NCBI GenBank assembly: GCA_028551475.1
Contig: CM052358.1
Coordinates: 8,105,938 to 8,169,937 of the forward strand
Length of the DNA: 64,000 nucleotides
Direction: 5' to 3'
Source: Casuarina equisetifolia
Lineage: Eukaryota > Streptophyta > Magnoliopsida > Fagales > Casuarinaceae
The notes under the pieces are model-generated. The model ran no database searches and was not told the DNA's origin. It saw only the letters and a list, made by a program, of their open reading frames with translations. The stretch's first letter is position 1; each line of letters starts with the position of its first letter. Positions 23,501 to 34,706 of the stretch are shown piece after piece. The position numbers and the translations under genes were made by a program.

Positions 23501-26500
23501 CAGTTTGATAGAGGTCAATCTCTTGCAAATGTGGCTTCTGATTCCAGTGACAGATCAAAAGATAAATCGGATCAAAAGGTTACATTTACTCAATTGTTTA
23601 CATGGTATGTATGTATGAGATTTGAGAAACAATCCGTGATCTTTTGCTTGATTACACTTTGCAGACTCTCCGCAGGCTTGCTCAAAATCGGGAAGCTGCA
23701 AGAAAAAGCCGACTGAGGAAAAAAGTATGGATATACATCTTGAGTATTTTGTTCTCTCTACAATTTTCCATCCTTCCTCTACCCCCTTCTTGTCATGTTA
23801 GTTGTGAATATGACTCAAAAACACAGGTACTACCTTTTTGGTGGTCAGTCTAGAGCAACTTTGTAGTTTAAGTTCTGTTGGGACCAGGATAAATTTTCAT
23901 CTGTTTAGATGTTCTTCATAAAACGATACTACTGTTTCTTGGATTTCTTGGTTTGGAGTTCCATGCCACTTTCTATTTATTGCCAGTATGATGCATCCGC
24001 ATCACAGTAGAATCTCTTTATTCTATAAATATGTTGTGGTAGCCTAATCTGATATGCTTGTACCAAGCTTGGCCTAACACTGGCGTTATAATCCTAAGGG
24101 GTTGTTGTCTTCTTGTCAAGGTTTGGCTATTTATTTTGGTATTCAACAACAGAACATGGGTTGTTGATACAAAGAATTTTGTTGATATAATTTATGTGGT
24201 TTCAGGTTTCAAATTCAACTATGAAAATCCTTGTGAATGGTCTGATGTCAGAGCTATAAGTTAGCCTTTTTGATTATAGGATTCCAAGCGTTATTCATCT
24301 CTAATAGCAACTCATTTTGCGTTGCTGAATCTATGGTAAAGGTTGGTGGACCTAGCTTTTTGTGTATGCTTTTGAGAAGCAGTGTCACCACTAGTTATGG
24401 TTATTTGGGGATCATTATTCGGGGATTGTAATCACTTTTTTTCTGAAATAGGAGGTTCTCATCAAGTAGGGCAAATAGGTAAGTGCCAAATAGTTTCCTT
24501 GCTCCATTTGGAACATTCTTTGGTTATGAAATGTTATGGAAACATGCAGCTCAGGACAGTATAGAGGGGAGATAGAAAAAAGAGATCTTCATAGGCCAAT
24601 CAAAAAAACTCTTATTAGCAGAACAGTTTCATGACACCATGGAACATATATGTTTTAAGTAATTTACTTTGCAGGCAAAAAGCTTTCTTAAAGGAAGAGC
24701 ATCTGATAAAGAAACCAGTGGTTTATCTATTACAATTGAAAGGCAAGCTGCAAAATAGAAATTATTAGAAATTAATCTTGTAGGTATGCAAGGGTTTATG
24801 AGGTTCAATTTGTTATATGTAGTTGGTAGTAACATAGTTGTGGCACATCCTTGCAAGCTTTTGACCTCTATTGCCAAAAACAAAAAGCACGTTTGTTACT
24901 GTTGGGCTGTGGAGCACTATTGTTGCAATACATTCCTGGTTTATGTGGCTTCCGCTGATTGACTTGCTTCCATCTGGGTGTAGGCGTATGTCCAGCAACT
25001 TGAGAGTAGTCGTTTGAAGTTGACCCAATTAGAGCAAGAGCTGCAACGAGCTAGACAGCAGGTTGGTTTTGGTCATATTTTTCACTTTCTGCTCTCCTAG
25101 GTTTTTGTATCCTCTTCTTGGTAATTAATTTCCCTGTTCGGTGCTCATTACTAGAATGTGTGCTCATTTCTTTCCAATTGTTTTGACCTTTGTCTCTGTT
25201 TTTGTTGGTAGAGGGGTAGATTTATGCTATGGGAGGTTTAAGTTTGCCTTATCAACCAAAAAGGACTAAAAAGTAATGCCTTTTTGTTTGTCATGTAGGG
25301 AATATTCATATCAAGCTCGGGAGACCAAGCCCATTCAATGAGTGGAAATGGTATTCCTTTCTTCAACTTGACCATTCCCTTCCAGCATGTTTCAGTTTTA
25401 CAAATTTATTGTTGGTACTAAGCTAGACAGGTTCCTGATGGTTGGAGGATGAGGATTGTGTTATGTTGTGTTGCGTCGTTCTGAAAAGTTTGTTGGAAGA
25501 AGAAATTTAGCGTCTTTGCTATCTTATGTAACCATGCTTAGATTTGGAATGACATTAAGTCTGACTTTTCTTTTACTCAGATGTAGGAATATTTTAAATT
25601 GATGTACTTTGTGAATGCACCAATAACCCTATGCTGATGCTTAAATAGAAGAATTATGAGTGATATAAGATTAATTTGGTGAAGACTTTGATTGAAGTTT
25701 ACAAATTTCATTAATTTTCTTGATTGAGAGAAAATTGATACCTAAACTTTCCAAAACACTTATGCTTTTTGTGTTAACTTGCTGCATGTATATTTTCACT
25801 CTCTCACTCTCTCACTCTCTCACTCTCTCACTCTCTCTCTCTCTCTTTCTCTCTGATCATGTATTCAAGCTCTACTCCCTATACCAATATAGGCTAGGTT
25901 GGGGATTTTTGAATTTGGATGTCGATGGAAAGGTAGAGTTGCTAAGGCAATTTTTTGACTGTCAATAGTGACAGTGATTGACAGTGTAGTGTTGGTGATT
26001 ATATGGCAGTTGTTTTACTGCAAGACACTCAAGTGTGGGCCTGCTTTGTTTTATGATATTGGAAATTCTTGGGGTCATAAGCGCAGAGAAGTTGGGGGAA
26101 AGGATAGGAAAGGGGGTTGTTTGTTCCTGTGGAATGGTGGAGAATTACCCCACCCCAAATTACTCAAGTTTTTATATGGCTTGCATAGTTTCCTTAATTG
26201 AATTATCTTTGTTTATCCAATAACAAGTTCATTTTTATCTGTTCATTGACTTTTTATGATGGATGTGCCACACTTTGCATCATAATTGCAAATACATTCC
26301 ATGTGCCTATGGGTTGGTACAGACAGTGGTGTAGTTTTTGGTCTTTATTCATCCTCTTTCAATTAGTCAAGTTCAATTGTATGAGTTAGATTATATGTTG
26401 AGCGGTGTCCTTTTGCAGGAGCCATGGCTTTTGATGTTGAATACGCAAGGTGGCTGGAGGAGCAAAATCGACAAATGAATGAATTGAGATCAGCAGTCAA

Positions 26501-28442
26501 TTCGCATGCAAGTGATGCAGAGCTCCGTATCATTGTTGATAACATCTTGGCACATTATGATGAAATTTTTAGGTTGAAGAATATTGCAGCCAAAGCTGAT
26601 GTTTTCCATTTGTTGTCCGGCATGTGGAAGACACCTGCTGAGAGGTGTTTCTTGTGGCTTGGTGGTTTCCGCTCATCTGAGCTTCTTAAGGTGAGGTCAT
26701 TTAGATGTCTTGAGTGCCACCATTGGTTAGGGTTGGCACTGGGAGGTTTACTGGAATTTGGAGAAGTCATAAAACCACTGTGACAGTAATCTTACCCCAA
26801 AAAAGGAATGATAAAAGCCTTATACATTTTCATACATGTGTTGCTTTCAACTTCTGTGTGATTGTAAGTGGTGAGTCTACTACTATGTTGAACCAATTGG
26901 TGCGAGTGTTATTTAATATTGCAAATTAGGTCTTCCTTTTTGGGTTCAGGTTCGGATCTTGGTAGATTACTGCCTCCGTGCTGTTGGTGTCTTTAACCAG
27001 ATGCCAATTATTTTAAGGCTTGAAACGACATACAATGGCTTAAGCTTTATGATAGTGAATGTTTTAATCTTTTCTACAGTTCATGATGTGGATCAGCAGT
27101 TTGGTGCTTTTTAGAGTTCGAGCTTTTAAGAATTATAGGCACGGGTCTCCCAAGTGATGCTTTTAGATCTTGACTGTATTTATCCTAGATGTACTTTTCA
27201 AAAGGGTTGTCTTTTTTCTTGGTCGCTTAGCTGGATTAATTAGTGAGATGCGAACCCTGGTCATTTTAAGCTTTGGGCACCAGGAATCCTTTTTCTTTGC
27301 AACTTCTGGGAAAAGTTATATCAACTGTGTCGTTCAATGCAATTTTCCTTCAATTTCTAAATTATAATTCCTTTTGTTCTATATTTTTTATTCCATTGAT
27401 TAAATGGCTGAGCTGTGAACTGGTGACTTGGTTTTTTGACACTATGATGAGGTAATGTTCATTCTAACATGTAATTCACTACACCTAATTAGGTTTTGTG
27501 CATGTTTGTGTTCTCTCATTCTAACATGCCCCCCTTGCTATGGAGAAAAGTTATTCCGAACTACTCAAATCATTTCTTATACGTCATATTCTCATCTTTG
27601 AGCCCGAGTCACCTGCTCTTCTTTTTTTGTTTTCTCCCCTTTTCTTTTGTCATTCATAATCTTTGTTTTTCTCATTTCAAATTACCCCTCTTTTTTATCT
27701 TTCTTTTTTTTTTTAACTTTCTAATCAAACCTAGCCTTTGAAATCTTCAGTCTTAATCTGAAGTAGTGAACTTGTAAGGTCTGAAGTTACCTGTTCCTTT
27801 TTATTGGCATATAACTTGAAATGATTATATTGGTTGAAGCTTCTTGTAAGTCAATTGGAGCCTCTGACGGAGCAGCAGCTGGTGGGAATTACCAACTTGC
27901 AGCAGTCCTCCCAACAAGCGGAAGATGCATTGTCCCAGGGGATGGAAGCATTGCAACAATCCCTGGCTGAGACATTGTCCAGTGGAGCTCTTGGCTCCTC
28001 AGGTTCATCTGGTAATGTAGCGAACTACATGGGTCAAATGGCCATGGCCATGGGCAAGCTAGGGACCCTTGAGGGGTTCATTCGCCAGGTATTTTCTACT
28101 CCTTTTAGTTGTTCTTCTCCTCCCCTTTTGCCGGCTACAGACAGCCTGACGATTCTGATGTAGCCTTGGACCAGAATCCATTAAATCATAGGAATTGTTG
28201 TTTACCTCTGCCTGTTTTCTTGCATATTACATAATGTTGATGTAGCCTTTTCAAGTAACTTACTTTTCTGGGGCTGGTTGCTTTCATTAAATCAGGCTGA
28301 CAATCTCCGGCAACAAACGCTGCAACAAATGCACCGTATATTGACAACACGGCAGTCCGCCCGTGCTCTTCTTGCCATAAATGACTACTTCTCTAGGCTA
28401 CGTGCCCTTAGTTCCCTCTGGCTTGCCCGTCCGAGAGAGTGA
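20536..28442 (+). CDS. TGA2: TGA-class bZIP transcription factor, clade II
   Basis: Eleven coding exons: 20536-20576, 21980-22083, 22856-22932, 23044-23238, 23504-23578, 23665-23724, 24984-25061, 25299-25350, 26419-26690, 27840-28088, 28296-28442. They total 1350 nt (449 aa) with all phases consistent. The basic region (165-184) has the invariant N172-x7-R180; the leucine zipper follows with L190, L197 and L204. The C-terminal DOG1/TGA domain (about 230-445) contains YARWLEEQNRQ, FRSSELLK and the ending SSLWLARPRE. Family knowledge: TGA factors bind as-1/TGACG elements, and clade II members recruit NPR1 for salicylic acid-dependent defence genes. The N-terminus (MPSFDSQLP, about 160 residues before the bZIP) makes it the long form, like tobacco TGA2.1, rather than the roughly 330-residue Arabidopsis TGA2/5/6. 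The symbol marks the clade; orthology among TGA2, TGA5 and TGA6 is undecided. Confidence 0.95.
25797..25855. repeat. CT-rich microsatellite in TGA intron 8
   Basis: An eight-base unit of the type CTCTCACT repeats about five times and then passes into a pure CT run. It lies in the intron between exons 8 and 9 and is likely to vary in length between individuals. Confidence 0.9.
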
Positions 28443-29313
28443 AAGCACCTTCTGTCTCCCAAACTGATTGCTAAGACTATGGTTCCTGAAGAACAGACAA
28501 TTAAAAAAAAAAAAATCTCACTGTGAAATTGACTGTCCAACCCAGCAGTGCAACTACTTGATCGTTATTACTTTTTTCTTTTCTAAATTTTTCTTGTGTT
28601 TTAGTCGCAGAATTCAGGTGTATTATGTATCAGCATTGCTTTGTTCATCACTTTTAAGGCATTTGTAAGATCTAGAAACGTTATTGCTGATGAGCTTCCT
28701 GTATCTTCTTTGTCATCAATAATAATGTTACCTTTTACGCCACTGCATCAATAGTGTCAACTGGTAGTGGCTCCATGTTTCTTTGAGGACACTACATTAA
28801 CTGGACATGGTTTCCCACCTGGCGTACAAAATTCCTTATTTACCTGTGCTGTCACTGGAGCAGATTTTGGCCCACAGAATTGTGTCATACCAAAGCTCCA
28901 AATTTTCATATGCGGTAGATAAAGATCTCAACTCTATCTGACTACTATCCTAAAGGATTATTAGTATGCGATAACAGTAAGATAATTAAATCATGTTTTC
29001 TTTACCGACCAGATGCGGTAGATAAAGATCTCAACTCTATCTGACTACTAACCTAAAGGATTATTAGTATGCGATAACAGTAACATAATTAAATCATGTT
29101 TTCTTTATCGACCAGTACTTGTGCACCAAATTGCCTGAGAGGACAAAGACAGGGCTTCAAAAATAGTGTTTCGGTTTCAACAACGTGACCATAAACGAAG
29201 ATACAATGATCCTTATCAACCAGCAAGATGAAAAAAGAAACTCCGCCTACACCTTTATTTGGGGAACCCCATTCCGATAGCAAATGGAGAACTATTAAAG
29301 GACTAGTAGAGCT
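28443..29313. other. Gap between convergent TGA and NDUFA6 genes
   Basis: This 0.87-kb interval must contain the 3' ends of both genes. TTTATT at 29254-29259 reads AATAAA on the minus strand, 55 bases beyond the NDUFA6 stop, and is a good polyadenylation signal. AATAATAATG near 28718 could serve TGA. The interval also holds the 103-bp tandem duplication listed separately. No further gene is visible. Confidence 0.6.
28910..29115. repeat. Tandem duplication, two 103-bp copies
   Basis: Copy 1 (28910-29012) and copy 2 (29013-29115) are directly adjacent, the same length, and each starts ATGCGGTAGATAAAG and ends CGACCAG. I count three substitutions between them (in TATCC/TAACC, TAAGATAA/TAACATAA and ACCGACC/ATCGACC). 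The close identity points to a recent duplication. It lies between the 3' ends of TGA and NDUFA6. Confidence 0.95.
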
Positions 29314-32010
29314 TCAGGTGTAGTTGCTGCTGTAGAAGTTTTTAAGGAAGTTGGAGATGCCTTCATCCTTGGTGGGCAAGTCCTGCACAAGACCTTGATG
29401 GCCCACCACATATTGACCAACGATATGGTGGCGCTGCTTTGCATGCTCCACAACGTTATTCAGCTCTTCGATTCCCTTGAAGACCAACATATCAATCACC
29501 TGCAAATATATTATAAATGAGGATGAGCATGCGCGGGAGAAGACTTTTCCAAGTCAGAATTCATGATCACATAAAGATATCTTCAAAATGCACAACTCAA
29601 TACGCTACAACTATCTTAATTATTTGGAAGTATTTGAACAATTTAGAACATTTGATTAACTAGTAAAGATGCACAATATATTAAAGCATATTCCACAGCC
29701 AACCTTCTGGCAAGGGGAATAAATTATTTGCTTTGCATATTATCAAGTCAAGGGCATTTACTCAAGTGCATAACAAGGATTAGTCGATTTCATTGTAACT
29801 GAAAGAAACTTGAATGTCCCACCTAGAACATTTATCTAAGCACCACTTCAACTAGCAGGGCGGCTGCAGTCCATGTGAACCACTTTAACTGCAGAAACCT
29901 CAAATTTAATATAATTTCTATGCACAGTGACTTGGTTGTGTCTTACAAGTCAAAGGCATCTTGTCGAAGCAGAAGCCATGAATGGCCATTTCTCTGTAAC
30001 CTGCTGGAAGTTCAACTCAAACTACTCAAATTTACTAAAAGCCCAACTCTCATCGCATTGTGCTCCACGGATGTGCATCAACCACTGGGAGTGGTGCCAA
30101 CACTTTTCTATGCCATTAAATTCATTGCTACTCTCTAGATCTTGGTATTACTCAGAGATACAAACTTCACCGCATCTTACCAATTGTCCTTCCATACTCC
30201 TAAAGAATCCTGTAGAAGATGTCTCCATTGATTCATCAAGCACCTTAGGAGGAATCATGGACCTATAGTAAAAAGGAATTCTGACAATTGCCTTCCCGTA
30301 CTCCTAATTTCCAAGATGCAAGTATTCAACACCTAAAACATCATCCCCTCCCTTCACCACTTAAAAGAAAAAAAAGGGAGCCCCCCTAATTTCTAGGGAC
30401 AGTGCCTAGAGATTCATACAATACATTGAACACCATCAGACCAAGGGTTTACTATCAAGGAGGGAAAATGAAATTCAACTCAAAGTAAAGTCTAATCCTT
30501 AATCCTGTTCCAGCTGTCGATTCTCATCAACCATTGAGAGTTGGCCATGTGCCTTTTTATGCTATTCTCTCCATTTTTAGGCTGTAGATCATTGTATCCC
30601 ACTTACTAACAAATTTAATCTCACATAACAAATAGTCCTTCCCATGCTCCTAAAAGAATGCAATAGAGGATCAGCCACATCATAACCAAATTTTCCCTCC
30701 ATACTCCTAAGAAATCATTGTCCCCTCCCAAACACCGGCAAACCCCCCCCCCCCCCCCCCCCCCCTCCCAAAAACAACAAAAAAAGAAAAAAAGAGAAGA
30801 ATCTAACACAATCTCCTTGGTTGAAAGAAAACCAATACCTCCAAGGTCTAGTAGGAATAATGAAACAAATGAGAATCAACCAGATTCTTTCACCACTAAG
30901 ATTCAGAACCAGGAGAGGGCCCTTTCCAGAATTCTATGGAAAACCTTTATAGTTCAGTATGCTTACGAAACACATACAACAAGTCCAAAGTAGGTCTTTA
31001 AGAAAGAACAGAAGCCAGACTAATATTCTAGATGAGGCCCGTTACAAAGTTTGCAAGCAAAATTCCAGTATCCAAAAACCTTGAAATATCAAAAGACTAC
31101 TAATATGGTAAAGTGGGAGAAGGCTTGACTTTCTCATCCAAAAATCTTGAAATAACAACATTGATTGCTAAAACAAATGACAATACAGTACTCATGCGAA
31201 TTTGATATTGCATGAACATGCAATTTGATACATACTTTAATTCAGTGACAACAGCTACTAGCCGCCGATCCAAAGCTTTGCAAAAGGATGGGTAAATTAA
31301 GGGGTCAGTACCCGCAGTTAGGTGCTAGAACTTTCCTTGAGCGTAATTGTAAGGAAAGATTGCAAGTACAATTACTGCTCTGTAACATCTAATCCAACTA
31401 TTCAATCAGATTTGCTATCAACATCAGAATACACTCCCGAGTTCAACGTTTTGGAGAAATTCTAATGCTGATTTAAAATTTTGAACTAGCAGCTAAAACC
31501 GAAAGATGAACACGACCACAATTCCAAGGTCTAGAGACAATTTATAAAAAATAATAGTAAAAAAAATCACTCAGGCGTCTCTTTGATTCGTGGCAGGATT
31601 TTTTTTCCTAAATAAATGAAATATTCTAAAATAAAAATAAAAAATAAAAAAAATAGTAAAAATTGCAACTAACTTCAATCACACACAATAGCACTCAAAA
31701 TCCAACTGTTTAAGCACGTCATCTTCATCAGTAACGTCTTAATCAACGCTCTTTAAGGGGGTGGGGAAAGAAGGGAGGGCGGGAACAAGAATTGGACCTT
31801 GGGATTTTTTACGTCAGCGTTCTTGCGAATCTGAGCGGCGATGGTGGAGCGGAGATGCGACACGGTGGTAACATCATCCAGGTTGTAAATCTCCATGACC
31901 TTTGGCAGGGATCGGCACGCCGCCCTGAAGAAATCGAAAACTCGGCTCCTGGCTTCCTCCAGAGACACCGAGTTCGGTGGTACCTTTACGGCCCGCATTG
32001 TAAACGCCAT
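29314..32010 (-). CDS. NDUFA6: NADH:ubiquinone oxidoreductase subunit NDUFA6 (B14)
   Basis: Two coding exons: 31798-32010 (71 codons, starting MAFTMRAVKV) and 29314-29499 (61 codons plus stop), giving 132 aa, matching the plant family length as I recall it. Conserved blocks include PPNSVSLEEAR, VFDFFRAACRS, IYNLDDV, AKQRHHIVGQYVVG and the C-terminal FLKNFYSSNY. Family knowledge: this LYR-type accessory subunit sits in the matrix arm of mitochondrial complex I together with an acyl carrier protein. The LYR tripeptide itself is FFR at residues 27-29. The start at 32010 was chosen because the three residues before it (MQE) do not fit the family. Exon 1 ends AAG and exon 2 begins GTG with canonical splice sites; the intron is 2.3 kb. 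Confidence 0.95.
29500..31797 (-). other. NDUFA6 intron, 2.3 kb
   Basis: The only intron of the gene. It contains an uninterrupted run of 23 C at 30743-30765 and A-rich stretches near 30775-30800 and 31550-31665. Open frames in it (for example 29927-30268 and 30718-30993) are not similar to anything I recognise. Confidence 0.75.
30743..30765. repeat. Homopolymer of 23 C
   Basis: A pure C run in the NDUFA6 intron. Runs this long are unstable and are hard to sequence, so the exact length is uncertain. Confidence 0.95.
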
Positions 32011-33714
32011 TTCTTGCAATCCACAAGGGGGTGGGTCGGTCTGCGTGTTGGAATAAATGCAAGGATACTTGGTGATGCTGGAGATGAAGATCTCTATCCA
32101 GGGAAGTAGTTGCGACGCCGTTTTAGAGTAATCAATGTACGGGTGATCAAGGAGTCGATGCCCGACAGATGCGACGCCGTTTTAAACGTATTGTACAGCA
32201 TCACATGGTTCCCCTTTTGTCTTCCTTTTCTTTCTTTTTTTGAAATAAAAGGTTTGGAACTCTTGTCATTGATATTTATTTCACAGTATAAGGAAAAGCT
32301 CAAAACCAAAAACTTGTGTAAAAAACCACATAGAGTAGGACATTGAACCTTAATGCATTATCCCAAAAGTTAAGTAATAAGATAATGTAAATAAAACCTT
32401 AAAAGCACTTGAGAGAATTATACAACGAAAATAATAAAATAAAAACTTACAATTCCAAAAATTGATATCTCAAGGAAGCCTATAAGGCTCTAGGCCTAAT
32501 TGATTTTTCCAGTCTACTTTTCTACAATTCATTAGCAATGAACCTAATGTTAACAAGACGTGTATTCTATAATCAAATGATCAAAGTTGGCCAAATCTAT
32601 ATACAAGGAAATTAGTTTCTCGAAATATGTGATAAATCTTGATGTTTGGTGATAGATAAACTAAGCATTAATGTAATTCATATTCTAAATCCTATGAATT
32701 GAATAGACCTCTGTAATGTATTGAACCATGAATTGAAAATTAAGCTCAATCTTTATTATATTCAAACCATGCTAATGACATATTTTAAAATTCTCTAGTA
32801 AAGACAAAATCTTAGCTCTTGCACTATCTCTTTGTCTTCAGTTTACTACATAAGTCATAATAACACTTCCCCTCACAATTTCACATTACACCTCTTCTCA
32901 CACAAATTCCGTCCTTACATAATTCATCTGTGTTCAACTTTAGAAAACATGGAGATGGACACAACTAATATACCATATAACCTCTACGAATTGGTGGAAC
33001 AATTGCTATAATATTTAGTTCTTACAATCTTTTGCGTTCTTTCATTAAGGGAAATATACTACTTGAAAAAAAAAAAGCTATGAAGTGACAAACCTTCGAA
33101 AGTATTTGTCTTCTTTCTTCAAATAATCCTACATGTGTATCATTAATCTTTAGTGTCAGGTTTGACATCTCAAGATGTCTGAGTGAGTGCATTGGTTATT
33201 TTTTTTTAATATAAAAAAAGTCTACGGGTTCGTGTGTTATCACTTGAAGATTATACGCAGTGATAGCTTGTTTGTTTGACACCAAGAGTAAGAAGATACC
33301 ATTATTAACATAAACCTTAGTCGTCTTCTACAAAATAATATATCTTACAATTCAATATATCACAATCTAATATGTAGGTTTTAATACTAAGACTTGTCAA
33401 TTATGCCAAAAAAAATAAAAAATGCAGAAAGAAGACTTTATGAAACCAACCCTCTCATTTAGGTAGGGGTACCATAGCACAATGAGCCAGTTGGAAGACA
33501 AAGACACCCACAAACACATCAAATTGACCGCACGGAAATCTGGAGTAAACTGAAGAAAGAGAATTCACTTGTTTAGTACAAACACGATATCGAGGATTAG
33601 GACATGCTTTCCACTAAATGAAGCAAGGAACTGCTGATAATGATCAATTGATTAGGAGAACCAACTCTACATCGATAACAGAATCCTGTAGTTATAGGTG
33701 TTTCTGAACTAGAT
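32011..33714. other. NDUFA6 promoter side and cyclophilin 3' flank
   Basis: AT-rich intergenic DNA between two minus-strand genes. The first 175 bases upstream of NDUFA6 are GC-richer and carry the repeated element listed separately. The rest shows no gene, RNA or transposon that I can recognise. The part just below 33715 should hold the cyclophilin 3' untranslated region. Confidence 0.5.
32111..32184. promoter_or_regulatory. Repeated 15-bp element upstream of NDUFA6
   Basis: The sequence TGCGACGCCGTTTTA occurs at 32111-32125 and again, identical, at 32170-32184, about 100 and 160 bases upstream of the NDUFA6 start. On the gene strand it reads TAAAACGGCGTCGCA. Two perfect copies of a GC-containing 15-mer in an AT-rich region suggest either a paired cis-element or a remnant of a short duplication. 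No factor can be assigned from sequence alone. Confidence 0.35.
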
Positions 33715-34667
33715 TTACATCTCCCCACATTCGGCGATAATGCAAGGAAGTTTAGGCCGGTTGTTAGGTCCAGCCGCCACGTTCTCAATCTTCCTGACAA
33801 CCAGAAGACCATCTCCAAGAACTCTCTGGCGTAAAATTCGACAAAAGTATTCACAAGTTAGAAAGAACATTCACTTGAGAGAAAGATGGAAAAGGATGGA
33901 AAATAGAGGGTTTTGGTTCGACACAATAAGCTAGTCAACCAGATATGAGCATAATCGGGCGCGCAGCTCTTCACAAAGCTGCACTAACATAACCAGACGC
34001 AATACTACTAACAAACTGATGAAACGGTAAATCAATTACAAGTTTCAGTTTCGGTACTTTTGGATGAAATATACAGCAAAGTCCAAAAGGAATTAGAACA
34101 TACCCCAAATACAACGTGCTTGTTGTCAAGCCAGTCGCATTTTGCACAAGTGATAAAGAACTGCAGTGGGAGGTTTAATCAAGGCAAAGTATTAGCTCTA
34201 AGATACAAATTTAATCGCAAAAACTCAACAGAATCATTAAACATTAAGTTGATCTCCCAGCACCTTCGTCAACATCAAGGATAGGTAAAAGAGGAATGGG
34301 TTTAAACTCAAATCCATGCTTAAGTTACCATCTTTAGGCTCTGGAAGGAATTCCAGGGGGGCCCTATCCATGTATGACAAGCAAAATAAGGGCTCTTCAG
34401 CCAGCATTCCAATTGTAGTTGTTGTTGACAGAATAACGATGTGATCTACCTAAACATTAACAAATGGACTCGCATAAAGAGGCAATAAGTGGTATGAGGC
34501 ACAGGACTACTTCCCATATGAGCCCCACCCAAATTATTATAGTTGCCAGTGTAACGGAAAATGGGACAACTAATTACCAGTGCAATACCATGGCCAAGAC
34601 ATGTTTCAGTGTATGCATCTACCTGAATGTGTGTGAAAGAGAGTGAGTGACTGTGTGTGTGTGTGAA

Positions 34668-34706
<39 letters not shown>

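Noticed and set aside
29875..30993. Several plus-strand frames of 87-113 aa
   Set aside because: Lie in the NDUFA6 intron, overlap each other and show no family signature; one is driven by the poly-C tract.
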